A stretch of 64,000 nucleotides of DNA, from contig NC_044029.1 in NCBI RefSeq assembly GCF_900496995.4, forward strand, positions 2,790,001 to 2,854,000. The letters are read 5' to 3'. Made by a program: the position numbers and the translations under genes. This stretch comes from Aquila chrysaetos chrysaetos (Eukaryota > Chordata > Aves > Accipitriformes > Accipitridae). The notes beneath the pieces are model-generated. The model did not search any database, was not told where the DNA came from, and worked only from the letters and a program-made list of their open reading frames with translations. Positions 48,101-61,200 of the stretch are shown here, in pieces (positions within the stretch are counted from its first letter, which is position 1; every line of letters begins with the position of its first letter).

Positions 48101-51100
48101 TGCCAATTAATACAGAACACATCTTTTTTTTCTTCTAAGGTAACAGGAATATATTAGAATCCTGAACATACAAAACCAGGAATAGTAATTATATTCTCCC
48201 CCATCACCACCACTAAAGCCTACGTGAAACACCTCAAACATTTACACCTACTAAACAAACACGCACAAGTTTCCTACTTACATAAGGAAATACCCATTAC
48301 AAGCCTCCTTTATAGTAAAAAAAAAAAAAAAATAAAAATTTCTTACTCATTATTCTGATCCTGTGTTTTAATTTGAAGTTCAAGTATACAACAGGAGAGG
48401 ATTTCTTTCCTATGACCGGAGAGGTAAGCTTCTAGCTGTTTCACCATCACTATACTAAGCTACAAATATTTATGTTCCATTGGCATTTCTTCACATTTTT
48501 CTTCTACCTAGTAGGTCAACGCTTCTTCCTCTAATGACATGGAACAAGTTCTTCAGTATCTACACCCTCTCAACCAAGTTCCCAAAATCCCCATTCCCAC
48601 TTATCCTGGTGTTCTCTGTAAGATTACAGGATGTTACAAAGCGAGTGCAGGAAAGGCAAAACCAGAAACACCCTCAAATTTTCAAAATCCTGCCTGTCTG
48701 CTTAGGCCTCTGCTACTGTAGCTCTAACAAATCCTAAACCCAACTCTGGCAACACTACTTGAACAGTTGGCAACACACCACCACCACATACAGATGGTTA
48801 TCAAAATAATCTGCCAAGATGCTACTCCTAAATTAGCAGTTTCCGCTATATTCAAACAGAGTGATCATAACATTCGTTCAACTTGGGAAGCCTTTGTTAC
48901 TACAATAGACATTTCAAGCTCCAAGATCTGCAAGAGAGTAAGGAGGTAAGACAGGAAAAAATATGCTTAGGATCTGCTTGCTCTCAACTAAGAAAGATCT
49001 TGATAGTGCTTTGAAGTAAGTCATATCTGTATCTCAAAATTGTAGGATATAAACAGATACAACTTCTACACTTAACATGTTTCTCAACTTGGTTCCCCAG
49101 AGGGACTATCTGGGTTTTCTGGTACTTACCAAAGACTAAAATTCCAAATACAAATATGTTATAACACTCACTCACAGTTAACAGGGTTTTTTTTCTTGTT
49201 GTATTTAGTTAGTAAGATAGCACTAAAAGGCTATAAGATGACTGGTAAGAGTCAACATTATCTACCTAGCCATTAATGTCAGTTAATACCGGTTTGCATG
49301 CAAGCTTGGTCTTGCCTCAAGTGTCTTAATATTTTAAAGCTAAACCTGGACTGTATGAGGATTTCCCAAATATAACTGACTCCCCAATTAAATTATTTTC
49401 CTCTAACTCTTGGATTGTGAAAATCCCAGCATGATGAACTTAAAATCAGCTGCTGAAAAGCAATAGAATCTCCAAGAGCTCATGCTATTTCTTATTTCTA
49501 AGATATAGATTCCAAGCATTCTGAAGAAAGGACAGGATCACTAAAGTGGCAGATTTCACTAATGACAGATTTAGAACTCACTTTATCAGTAATTCTATTC
49601 CTTTATCACACAAAAATCCAATTAGTTTTTGAAGCAACTGAGCCTACTTATCTAGTACACAAAAAAGAACCAATCTGCAGCTATAGGAGACTTATATTTA
49701 CTTTTAAACGTGTTGCTCATAACACTGTTTCAAGTTAGGTATCACATTAACAAAAAATTTGTATTCAGTGCATTTTTTTCTGGACTACTGAACTGTCCAA
49801 ACAGTGGAACAGCGTTCCAAAACACATGCTGGGTTTTGTTGTTGGGATCTGTTTAGACTGTTGACAGCTCTGGTGTTTGCACACATCACCAAGCAGATGC
49901 CAAGATGCTACTTCCATATTTCAGAAGAAAACTACCACCATGGCGCAGGAAATCAACATTCCAATGGCACTTTAGAGAAACTGGAAACCTAATTTAATGT
50001 ATCTCTGCCTTTGTATCACTTAGAGGCCACAGAAGACACTATAAGAATATACACCAGAAGAACTACTCAGCACCCTACTAGACTTTTTACAGAAATCTTA
50101 ACTACCAGAAATCTAACTGCAACTGATGTGTAATACCATCCTCTAACACAAGTAAACTTACATATCTCATAGGATCTTTGGTACTTTTTTTCTTCCAAGT
50201 ACTATTTCACTTTTTCCTGCAGTATTACCATACATTGAGACCATCAGAATAGTCAGTTTCAGCAGAGAAAAAGGGCAGGGAGAGGATGAAAAGTTGAAGG
50301 TAATCTGTGTTCTTCAATAATATGGCCAGATGCATTGATTACCTTGTGTTCTGTGAGGTCTTCAACCTTTGCTTTTGAGTAACTACTGTCCTTAAAGCAG
50401 AAGCAAATTATGTCACTTGTACAAGTAGAAAGCTGCCATTTAACCACTCACTGGACCGTAAGATCCATACCTAGAAGCCTCAGGCAGGAAAGAAAAATTT
50501 ATTCCGTACCTTGGCTGTGGTACGACAGCATTAACCTCAGCAACAACATTAGCTTTAATTACCACTACTATTATAGTATAAAGCACCACTACACTTTCTA
50601 TGCATCATCACAACTTATCCATGGGACTAGCCCGTGAGACAGATCAAAAGAGCTACCTTTAAAATTTATCATTGCAAATTAAAACAAAAACAAACAAACA
50701 AACCCACACCCACATTTCCCTGGTCCGATGGCCATTAGTAAAGTTAAAGTTGTCTTACTGTGGTGCAGAGGTGAAGTGCTTAAAATGAAATTGTGGCAAA
50801 CACCAGGATTTGCTGAAGTAAGGTGGTGCAGCTGACCACTTTGCACGTAACGAAAATATTCTTGCAACACTATACCCAGACCAATAAATCCCTATCTGAA
50901 GATCTTCTCATTCCATCCAGAGCTGGCAGCATTAAAAAAATATTTCTAGTCATTGCCATTTTCTAGAAAACAGAAGATGGAAGAGGATCTGCATACTTCA
51001 CTTGAGACAGATTTGTTCACACCAAAGAGGTAGCAATTTGGTAGTGGTATCTGTCAGGCTCAGTTTCAGATTAACTAGAACCCAACCCTTCAAACAAGTA

Positions 51101-54100
51101 CCGAACTGAATTATAAGCATGGGTCTCCCACATAGCATTCTCGTTCTAGGGCCACAGGAAAACAAGAGCATAAAAGAAGTTCGTCTTCTCAGAGTGTCAT
51201 CTCTCAACAGCAAAAAGCTTTCACCTTCTTTCACTAATGAGAGGAGCAGCAAATGCAAGTGATGAGAATTCAGACCTGGAAGCTATCCCTTACCTCATCT
51301 TTGGCATTCCTGGTGAATAGAAGTCCATCAGCTACAGACCAATTTATCAGACAGTCTTTATGGGTACCTTTACTAGTTCTAGCACTACTCCACCAAAGAC
51401 AACCATATGTAACATCTTGAAGAAGCCATTAAATAATATAACAGACAACTATGGGACATCACCAAAAGAAGCATTTTAAAATCCCAAGTTAAATGGCACC
51501 TACATTAGGACATTCAAGGTCTTTAATCCCAAACAGGTGCAGCTTCACCACTAGAAGCAGAAAGGCTCAGGGCTTCTTTACTATTTCTCTGAATGAGGTT
51601 AAGACAGGCTAAGAAAGCCCAAACCACACCAACAGAATGGTCTTTAATTTTCCAGTTTGTACAGTGTCCTCTCTAGTAACAAATAACTGTATTTCTCTCA
51701 GGGGAGGGGGAGATAAGGAACTGCACATGCCAAGTCTAAATAATAGACTTATACTGTGAAATACAGAGGTCTCTAGTCCCCTTGCACTTTTTATTTTATC
51801 ATACACAAACATTTCCTGCAGTAGAATTATTTTTTTTAAACCAAGTCCTATTGAACTTTTTAACCTCAAACACCTCGAGACAATATTTACCAAAAGCTAC
51901 AAGACAGACAAAATAAACAATGGAAAGGAAATTATGCAGCAGTAATTCAGAGATACTGATACATGCAACTTTAAGAATTCTTTACCTTTTAACCTTAGTT
52001 AAAAAGGTGCCAGACTTAGAATTTCCAAGCCTATGTATGGTAACAGTCCTAAATTATAAGACTGGGGACTACTCAACCCTTCCACCCCCTCCACCCCCAG
52101 ACACTAAATTCCATGTTACTCAGTGAAGGCAATGTACCCACTCTGAAAACAGATGAATGCTGCATAATGAAGAGTTGTTTCCAGAGAACCTAAGTGAAAG
52201 AGTAAAAATTCACAACAAAAAACAAATCAAGAAACCAAACTAACAGATGGTCTCATGGCTCAATCAGCTGAATGCTGACCTGGAGATCTGGCTTGTGTAT
52301 GTGTCCCTGCTGAACAACTGACATGCACTGCTAGACAAAATTACTTCAATGGGATTATTTTATTTAACTATAACCACCATTATTACACCAGCACTCTTAA
52401 CAAGCATATCTCCCTAGTTCATGAGTCTAGAACTGCAGAAAGTCTGAAGGTGCAGAACAGCATGGCAGGACTTCTCACTGCAGTGGGAATTACTCAGTCA
52501 CCTCACCCCTACTGCCCACAGCTGTCACCCAGACAGCAGATGAGTGCTTTTTAAAAGGCCACAAAGGTGTTAATCTGTATTCTGGGTCACATTGGTACAG
52601 CACATCATAATTAAGAGACACAGCCGCACAGGAAACACTGAACAGATTCTCTTCCTTCACCGGGTAGCATATATGCTTCACATTCTCTCACATATTGGAG
52701 TGTGCAGTTTCACCTTCCATACTCCTAACCTTCATAAACTACCAGTTTTACTATTACCTTCCCTTTTCCAATAGGGAAGGGCTTGAAACCTTACAGTTAC
52801 CTCAGCTACAGATATTATCACTACCACACCATTCTGACCATAAAGAGCTGAAGCTAGCTCTTCATTTACTTGGCTATTTGATTAAAACAAAAAAACTTCT
52901 TTACCTGATAGGTCTCTTCTATAACCTTTCGAACAGACCTTTCAGGTCCAGATGAGCTAAGTCATAAAAACCTACACATTCTGAGCTCTGAACAGCTCCT
53001 GTTTGGCAACAGTGTCAAGATGATATTTTTGGTATGTGCTTTAAAACAATGTTCCTAAAGAGGCAAAAAATGCTATTTCATAGTTATTTTTCCTTTGAGC
53101 TATCTGTCCTGATATTCAGCCCATAACTAACAAGGACCAGGAGCATCCAGATGCAGATGGTTCCCCCTGCAGCAAAAAGGTGTCTCACATACCAGCCACT
53201 GTCCTCACGTACCACTATGCTAAATAGTTGCTCAAAAACATTAGTAGAGCTGGAGAAGCTGGCTCCTCCAGACAATATTATCAGACTGAGGCCCAAACAA
53301 GCATGATATTAAGTTTTTCCTCTCCTGGTAAGAGTATATAGCCAAAGTGAGCTCTGGAAGTGAGTGCTGGAAGAGCAATGGATTTAAAAGACATAATTTG
53401 TAGTAGAATTAAAACTATGGAGTTTTGCCTCATTGCTGCACAGCTTTTATCAATGGAAGACGTGCGCCTTAATGCATTATCAAATGCCCAGAACTTCAGC
53501 AAAAAGAGCACTAAAATGACAGTGTAGGCAGTTTAAAATTACTAATGACTACAGCAATGTCAAAACATTAACTGTCAGTATCAAGGGACCTGGTTTAGCT
53601 TTCCTGCCTGTTCAATGACTGCAACATGGATATTCGGAATACTCCTTTGAACTTGTTTCTTATATCCATTTTGAGAAACACACTACTCTCCCCCGCTTCG
53701 GCATCCGCAAGTCAGCTGACAGATCAAGCGAGGCATCGATTCGAACATAACAGGAGCACTCCCTCAAATCGAGCCCCCCCAGCCCCTCCACACGGGCACA
53801 CACACCGCAGGCTCGGGGAGAGGGGGTGTCGGTCGTACCTCTCTGCTCTTCCCACAGGGACGGGGGAACGCTCCGCCACCACTCGGTCACCGCAGGGATC
53901 TACAAGTCAGGACCGCCCGTTATTCGGACCAACGAGGGTATCCCGGCTACGATACGTTTTCCACAGTAAAAGCCGTATTAAACAATACATTTTGTGCACC
54001 CTCGACAGCCTACGCCCGTAAGTAAGGACAGACTGCTTTTTGGCTGTGATCCCAATCCTTTCACGGGACTCGAGCAACCCAGAGGATTGCTCACTCGCGC

Positions 54101-55545
54101 AAGGCACTTGGACTTCAGCAGGCAGGCACACAAAAAGTTAAGTGCTCGCAACTGTTGCACCAGTATTACTAATGAATAAACACAGACTCAAGAAGAAAGA
54201 GGTGACATCTCTCACCTGTGTTGCTCTTCTCTATTCCAAAGTACCCGTTTCTTTCCTCCAAGAGTGATTCTGGCCCTTTTCTACCTCTCCCTCTATGCAT
54301 CTGGCATTCATTCATCCATCCATCCCAAGAGTGAGAGGGAGTCTTCACTCCCAAATCAGTTTGGTTTTTTGATTGATTGTTGTTGCTGGGTTTTGGGAGC
54401 TTTTTTGGTTTGGGGTTTTTTGGGGGTTGTTTTTTGGTTTTGTTTTGGGTTTTTTTGGTGTTTGTTTTTGTTTGGGTTTTTTTGTTTGTTTTTGGTTTTT
54501 TTTAAGAATATTAAGCTATATCCAAAGAAATACCAAAAAATAAGGAATAGCAGAAAGCACAGTGGGACAGAACCCTCCAAAAACCAAACCTGTGTAAGCC
54601 CTCTTTCAAATGTTTTTACAAGTTAATACTAGCCTTGACTGAGTCATCTGGATTGAAGACTTTTGCAACTTTCAAGTTAAGCAGTATTCAAATTTTTAGA
54701 GTGATGCAGGAAATACAGAAAAATAGAGCACTCCAAATAGCTTTGTAATACAGTCAAGTATTTTGGTGTTCTAGAAACATATTAAGTAGTTGATTGCCTA
54801 AAAGTTTGAAATAGCGAGTTTACAACACCCCCTGCAATGTATATAAACCGATACTACAATTTCCAAGACCTGTAATACACATTAAAATGGAACTAATAAA
54901 CCATTGCAATTTTGTTACTCAGATCTCAACCCAATAACAGAAAAGAGCCATGTTATTATACCAGTACATGTTATAAAGTACTTTTGTTTCCTTACGCACC
55001 CAGTGCAAATTGTTTTCTGGTCCTTTTAAATATACCCATAAAAGCAATACCCAAGATAAAACAATGAAGGTACACAGAGGAGTAAAAGACAGAGGTTGCT
55101 GAATCCACCTTTGTTTCTGGAGCCTACCAAGTGACTTACAGGAAATACGGGATTCCTTTATTTTATTCCTCCTTCCCGGAATGCCTTGCAGTCCCAGCTT
55201 CCTACCTTTGCCCCTTATTTCTAGTTTCCTCTCTTTCAGAGGTCTGACTGCTTTCCCTCCTGTCCTCTCTTAATCTTATCAAGATATTTCACTTTGTTTC
55301 CACACCAGAATCCCAATTCCCTGGATGTCAGACTTCCTTCACTCTGCCTTTCCCTTCCAGCTGTTTTGTGGGCAAGTCACTTTGGAGACCCGTCTGTCTG
55401 TTACTCTTTTGGAAGGAGAGCTGACCAGAGACGCACCCTTATGGCAGAAGGCATGAACACGGACAACAGCTACCCAAGCCACAAGCAGTTGAAGAACTAC
55501 CTAAGCTGCACTAAGCAGACAACAAGCATACATCAACCAAGATTT

Positions 55546-55576
<31 letters not shown>

Positions 55577-57393
55577 GGGAGCACAATGGACCCAAATCCA
55601 AGCAGGTGTCACTAGAATATTTGCTTCAGTTTCAGAAGTTATGATGATATAGTGCTCTGATATTAATACACAAGACTAGCAGAAGTAGGAGAGCCTTCCA
55701 AACATTGTTAACAGAAGTGTAGGAGTACCACCCATTCTGTAAACATCAAAAGAGTCACCCGTAATTGTTTAAGCTTAAGCACTGTGGAAAGGAAAGGAAA
55801 AATCAGATCTAGGAGCTTTAGCTGTCATGAGACTTTCCTTCTCCCACAAGCGGGAAACAGGTCAGATTCAAGCTCATCCTATTTTACTCAAAAGCATCTT
55901 ACGAATGTTACAGGCAGACCACAGAGAAATGTCTAGTTCACTGTAAAGTTTCTCCAGTGAATGCCAGTGAAGTACTTGAATTAGACAGATGTTAAAAAGA
56001 GGTAAATAATTTGGTTAGAAATCTCTTCCTCTTTTAGATGCAGTTTTCAGTTTCTTAATTCAAGAACTGTTTGTTGGGGTTTTTTAAAGGTTAAAATATG
56101 AAAGACCTTCAAAGGAGTCCCCTTCTCCACACTCTCCTTTACAAACGAGCTTTGAAAGATAGTATTTCAGATACAATTAAATACTTGTAATATCACACAC
56201 ATTACAACTCCAGTAGCTGGCAATCATTACACGAGCCTTTATGGAAGGCCAGACAGCTTAGAACTATGACTTAAAAGACTGCTTTCTCCATACGTGCAAA
56301 TTTACAGACCACTTATTAAAAAATTAAAAAGGAAATCACATTTTCCCAAAGGCAAAAACTCCAAACGGCATCAGCTCCCCCCCCCCTTTCCTTACATGAT
56401 AAAAGAAAGTCTGTCTAAGCAAGCAACGGTGGAGCAACTGAACATGCAGCAGAGGCACTCTGCTATAAAACATATGCTTAGAGGTACGAGGGAGACAGCT
56501 ACATTAAGCAGACCCTCTTCGCACTAAACAGTCCACTTCGTTAAACAAAACAAACAAGCTGTTCCTTCACAGCTTCGTCCTTTCATCTGGAGGTATTTAC
56601 AGAGAGCAGCGTTGCTTCAGTACAACCGGGACAGCTGATGGGAGTCGTCTTTCCAAAGTAAGTTGCAGCCTCGTGCGGAGCTTCTCTCGCTTTACTCCTC
56701 CGACACCCGAGTATCTCACTGACGAGACCGACCGCCAAATCAAAGTCACGGCTTCCCAATTTACGGTCGGGGGGGGGGGGGGGGCTGCCTCACGCTCCAC
56801 TCGCGATCGCGCTGCCCCTCCCCGGCTGAGAAGCTCACAGGCGGGAGTCGAAGCCGGCGGCTGCCCAGCACCGACCCCCGCGGTTCCCAGCTCGCCTCCC
56901 GGTGCGGGGCGGCCGCCTGGCAACGCGCCCCCCCCCCCGCCCCGGGCCCCTCCGCCCCAGGCGATGGGGACCGATCGCGCCCTCGGGCCGAGCCGAGCCG
57001 GGCCGGGCCTCAAGTTAAGGCGAGAGGGAGCCGGAGCCGCGGCCGGCAGGCGGGGGGGGGGCGGACAGAGCCGTTCGGGCGGGAAAACGGGCCCGAGGCC
57101 GCCGGGAAGCTGAGGGAGCGCGGGCGGGGGGTCCCGGAGCGGCGGTTACTCACCCTCCCGGCGGCAGCTCCGCGGTTCCTGGCGCCGAGAGGCGTGGGCT
57201 CCCGTTCCTCGTCGCTGGAGAAGTCGGGCTGGGCGGCGGCGGGCGGGTTGCGGGCGGTGAGGTGCTGCAGGTAGAGCTGCACGTAGACGTCCTTGCGCTG
57301 CTCGCCGCCCGGCAGGCTCACATTGTTAGCGATCAGCTCGCTCTTCAGCTTCTCCTTGGTCAGCACCGACGGATCCGACAGGAACTCGGGCAT
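35664..57393 (-). CDS. TMPO: TMPO (thymopoietin/LAP2), beta-type isoform
   Basis: LAP2-beta is an inner nuclear membrane protein tethering lamin B and BAF-bound chromatin. Nine exons, 57393-57154, 48065-47939, 46296-46138, 44584-44484, 39610-39491, 39386-39291, 38728-38618, 37314-37220 and 35955-35664, join in frame to 446 residues (human beta: 454). Residues 1-50 form the LEM-like DNA-binding domain ([16 protein letters not shown]). About 95-138 is the LEM domain, with [12 protein letters not shown] and [17 protein letters not shown]. The middle is Ser/Thr/Arg-rich and includes the conserved [15 protein letters not shown] and [12 protein letters not shown]. Then come [17 protein letters not shown] and [10 protein letters not shown] in the lamin/HDAC3-binding region. 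One tail-anchor membrane segment lies at about 402-422 ([20 protein letters not shown]), followed by a 24-residue luminal tail. All borders are GT-AG. No LAP2-alpha exon is present. Confidence 0.96.
38618..39610 (-). other. TMPO: TMPO cassette-exon cluster (three phase-0 exons)
   Basis: Exons of 120, 96 and 111 bases (39610-39491, 39386-39291, 38728-38618) all start and end in phase 0. Any can be skipped without a frameshift. In mammals the LAP2 epsilon, delta and gamma forms differ from beta by skipping exons of this kind. Confidence 0.7.
39611..44483 (-). other. TMPO intron 4
   Basis: A 4.9-kb intron with no recognisable coding exon. It contains a T/G-rich low-complexity run at 42576-42653. 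Confidence 0.7.
42576..42653 (+). repeat. T/G-rich low-complexity tract
   Basis: Alternating T and G homopolymer blocks. Similar tracts occur near 10.45, 33.67 and 54.36-54.51 kb, and in reverse orientation near 18.6 kb. Confidence 0.85.
45143..45169 (+). repeat. poly(T)27
   Basis: An uninterrupted run of 27 T in the TMPO intron between coding exons 3 and 4. Confidence 0.95.
53620..54130. promoter_or_regulatory. small CpG-rich islet within TMPO intron 1
   Basis: About 0.5 kb of CpG-rich DNA flanked by A+T-rich sequence. It has an ideal plus-strand donor, GTAAGT at 54018-54023. On the minus strand there is an exon-like segment ending at 53839 with donor GTACGA and a possible acceptor CTTGTAG upstream. 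It could be an alternative TMPO first exon, an antisense promoter, an enhancer, or a remnant. No protein is recognised. Confidence 0.35.
54355..54510 (+). repeat. G/T-rich low-complexity tract
   Basis: About 150 bases composed almost entirely of T and G blocks, including several GGG and GGGG runs. Open frames across it are Phe/Gly-rich or Lys/Asn-rich artefacts. Confidence 0.9.
55543..55579 (+). repeat. T13G24 double homopolymer
   Basis: A run of 13 T directly followed by about 24 G in TMPO intron 1. Read length or assembly error could affect the exact count. Confidence 0.9.
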
Positions 57394-58290
57394 CGCCGCC
57401 GAGCCTCCCGGGAGAGGCACCAACAAAGCGCGGGGAGAAGGGGCGGGGGCGGAGGAGGAGGAGGAGGGGAAGAAGAAGGACTCGCCTGCCCCGCGCCGCG
57501 CCAGGGACCCAGCTCCACAGCGGGCGGGCGCGCACACCGAGCGCTTCTCCCAGCCAGCAATAAACCGCGCCCCGATTGGCAGAGAGGAGAACGAAGCGGC
57601 TTTATTATTGGCTGCCGGGCGGTAAAAGGGGAGAAGGCGCGCGGGACCCACCCGCGTTAGTGCTTTGCGCGAGGGAGAGTAACGCAGTTTAAATTCGGCT
57701 CAGGCGGGAGAGGCGCGGGGGGTGGTGCTCGCGCGCGGGGGGGGGCGGGGGGCGCGCGCGCTGCCTCAGGCGGCGGCAGCGGCGGGAAGACGCGGGGCGC
57801 GCGCTGCCTCAGGCGGCCGCTGCTCCCGCTGAGGAGAACCGCGCTTCTTCCCCTCAGCGCTACCGCCGCCTTCTCCGCGGGGTCCCCCCGCCGCCGTCCT
57901 TCTCCGGCGAACGGCTGTTTTCCCCTGCCGGGAGAAGGGGCGGGAACGGCTCGCTGGAGGGCGGCGGTTCAAGGCCCGGCGTCGCGCCTGTGGTGAGGAG
58001 CGGAGGCGGGGGCGGGGAGGCGGTTAAGGAGATCCCTGTAACCTGCTGCCATCCCTGTGACCTGCTGTGACATCTGCCACCGGGTCTGTCCCCGCCGCTG
58101 CTCCTCAGGCACGCCGTGAGCTCGCCGCCGGCTTGTAGCTTCAGTTTGTTGAAGCGGCTGCCGGGCAAAGAAGACTTGCAGGAGTTTTCTCTCAGGGGAA
58201 CCGAGCTGCTGCGATCGCCAGCCGAGTGCGGAACTTCACGTGATACGTTCGCTATCGGGCTTCGGGAGAAATCCAACCGGGAAATCGGCA
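56600..58290. promoter_or_regulatory. TMPO promoter CpG island
   Basis: A large G+C-rich block around TMPO coding exon 1, extending about 0.9 kb upstream. It contains a G16 run at 56769-56784 and an E2F-like TTTTCCCGCC in the first intron near 57.08 kb. Open frames on both strands within it reflect composition. Divergent noncoding transcription to the right (TMPO-AS1 in human) is plausible but not shown. Confidence 0.8.
57575..57611 (-). promoter_or_regulatory. paired CCAAT boxes upstream of TMPO
   Basis: Minus-strand CCAAT elements at 57579-57575 and 57611-57607 are 32 bp apart, roughly 180-220 bases upstream of the ATG. NF-Y sites with this spacing are typical of cell-cycle promoters. Confidence 0.55.
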
Positions 58291-61200
58291 GCTAATCTGT
58301 TAGCGTAACTGCTGCCGTTGTGGTGACTTGTATGTTAAAAACAAACAACAAAAAAATCGGATCGCTTCGATAGTAGTGCAAAATTTGAAAGGTGCATAGT
58401 CGTTCTGTTGAGCCGACTTCAGAAATTTCACATTGTGTCCCTGCTGAGGAAGTAGGACTGAGTTTAAGACTGCACCGTCTTTAAACAAGCGACTTAAATC
58501 TTCATGTGCTCACACGCGGCTTGCTGGGAACATAACGCTGCTATAAATTTTCCTGTATTTTACGATGGGAACGGTTTAATACTTAGATCTGACTATATAT
58601 CCTATGCTTTTGAGCACTCTGTTACAGTATCAGAGATAAGAATTGAAATGTAAATGTTTTAATTTGCCCATCAATCATGGATATGAAACAGGATTGTTAG
58701 TGTTTGCACCCACTCCTCTTTATGTTCCAAAAAGAGGTTTAAATTACAGTTGAGGAAGGGCATTTCCTCTCTGGGTTTGCTCCATCACAAAATATGGTGG
58801 CTGTCATTCCTGTTTACCTAGCCATTAGCACAATATCAGCTAGATAAAGGTACTCAGGGTTATTTTTGTGGAAGGTGATTTTGAGGCTAATCAAGGACCC
58901 ACCCAGGAGAAGCCCTATGCTTCCAACTGAGGAATTGGTGTGGTGTAACAAAGTAATTAATACAAGGGAGAAGCTTAGCTTGGGGAATTTACCTTGTAGT
59001 GCAAGTAGTGATACAAGGTGGCCATCATCTGCAGTTCATTATAATTTAGATCTGAAAGTATTTGGTTCTTGGTGTTGTATATACTTTATCTTTCCAGTTT
59101 GTTAGATGAGGCTGAACAGTGGGTAGAAATGTCTTCCTTCCATTGATCGCATACACATACAAAGCAAATATTCATATACCAATGTGGATTGACTACTATC
59201 ATTTACTTTTAAGCCTGAATAGAACAAATTAGATGGTTCTATTTATTTTTCAGCATATCTTACCCAAAGTTTTTCCCACAACATGGGTATCATGTGACAA
59301 GTGTTTTGGAAATGCTTAAAGGAATTTAATTCCTCTCCAAATTTGACAGTAATAATTTAAAGTATAGATAATATGTTTCACTTTGAAAAGCCTCTAGGTG
59401 CCCTGGGTGCCTTTCCCACACCTTTAAGAACTTACATCTTATCCAGATATGAAACCAGTTGCAGACTGACACAGCATGCTTCAGAAAGGCAGCAGCAGAG
59501 GGATTCTTCAGCTATCGTACTAATGTGAAAAATAACCTCAATTCCTATCAAGTCTAACATGTTTTAAAGCAATGTAAGGGGGAACTGGGTCTGGGAAATT
59601 TTAACCAAAGTTAACAGTGGAAATACAATCTAAAAAGTTGGTGCAGGCACCATCTAACATCCCCACAGACAATAATGGTGCTATACTCCAGGCCTGAAGC
59701 TTGTTTTCTGATGCTGCTGCTTAGAGGAGTTCAGCTGCCATTTGCAACTCATTATACTGGTCAGAATATGCAATACAGTTGGCGCTCACTTTTCTTGTGA
59801 GTGACCCTTAGGAGTGGAAGGAATGAAACCTTTTGAGCTTGAAGTCAGTTTACACCTTTCAATCTAAGTACGTGGGTGGTTAAGTCTGGTTTTAATGCAT
59901 TAAGTGTAGCATGAAAATGCAACATCAATATGGTATGAAGTAGTAAATCACTACAGTTACACTCCCAGTTCAGCTTTGGTCATAACAAATAGATGGGTTA
60001 ACTGGCTTTACATTGGATCTGTATTTTTTGTCTTTTTGTTGTCAGGCAAAACTGGCATAGAAGCATAAAAACAGAAGACACTCAGCATCGTAAGTTTGGC
60101 TACTTGTTCAAAATCCAATACAGTGGTTGTGGAGCCACAGCCACAGATTAACATTACTTACAGTTCATATTTACAGTCCATTTATGTTTTGAAAGTTATT
60201 TCCCTAACTATAGAAATATGTATTATCTTTCATTAATGATTTTCTCTGTTACATTGTTACACTGATATAACTTCCTAGTGTGGACACTGGTCTCTTTTAT
60301 TGGCTTACCTTTAACTGTTTCCAAGGTGACAAAAGCTAAAAAAGCATTGTATAACACTTCAGTGTCACTCTATTTCAGAGCAGTAGACTTCTCTGGCAAG
60401 CCAAGTCCATAAAAAAATCCTTGGCAGAAAACTGTCCTTTATTCCCTGGTTCTACACTTTTCATTGTCGTTCCTTGGGAACAACAGGTGTTCTCCAGACA
60501 AGGTGAAGACAGGGCAAGTAATATGAGAGAGTGCCAAAATGTGCACATACATAATGATTAACACTGGAACCTGCAATTGTCACCACAATCAGACCTTAGT
60601 ACAGCTGAGGATCGGCACCTTTGTTGTTTGGTTTGTTTGAAGGAAAGAAAGCTTGCATTTTGTGTAGCGTAAGGCATCAGTCAAAGAGGATAAGGGAATG
60701 AGTTCATTATGAACAAGCTCAAAAGATCTAATGTTTTTACATAGGAAAAAAAAAAACAACAAACCCCCAAAACCACAAGGTGGTCCATATGCCTATTAAA
60801 CAATTTGTGTCTTAAAGGTTGGAGTACAAAGCTGTTGTTTTGCCTTGCCTTCCATGAAGCATTCCAGTACTTAAATGTTTATCCCTAACAGCAAGTTCTG
60901 GTTTTCAAAGACCAGAATACCTGCCTCTACCTGAGAAACGGGTAGTCACGTTTTACCCCTTGTCAGTATAAACGGTGACAGAAGGAAAGTTTAGGGAAAA
61001 AGCGCAAATGGTGTGAGACTATGGCCATTTTCAGTGGTTGAAAAACTGCTGTAAGCGTGCCTAAAAATGTGAAATATGCTGAAAGCAGAAGCCAGAAATC
61101 CTTCCTTTGTAGGACCCTCCCAAATGTCTGGAATTTGTTAGCTTTCCTGAGCGTGAGAAAGAGATTTTCAGTCATACAGTCATCTTTGACATGAAAGCAC

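Larger units (their letters stand above)
48066..57153 (-). other. TMPO intron 1
   Basis: A 9.1-kb intron. It contains a small CpG-rich islet at 53.6-54.15 kb, a G/T-rich tract, a T13G24 run and part of the promoter island at its 5' end. No coding exon was recognised. Confidence 0.7.

Noticed and set aside
54264-54626. A 120-codon Phe/Gly/Trp-rich plus-strand open frame
   Set aside because: Produced by the G/T-rich low-complexity tract.
56673-57660. Plus-strand open frames opposite TMPO exon 1
   Set aside because: Shadows of the TMPO coding exon and of the G+C-rich island; no homology or splice structure.
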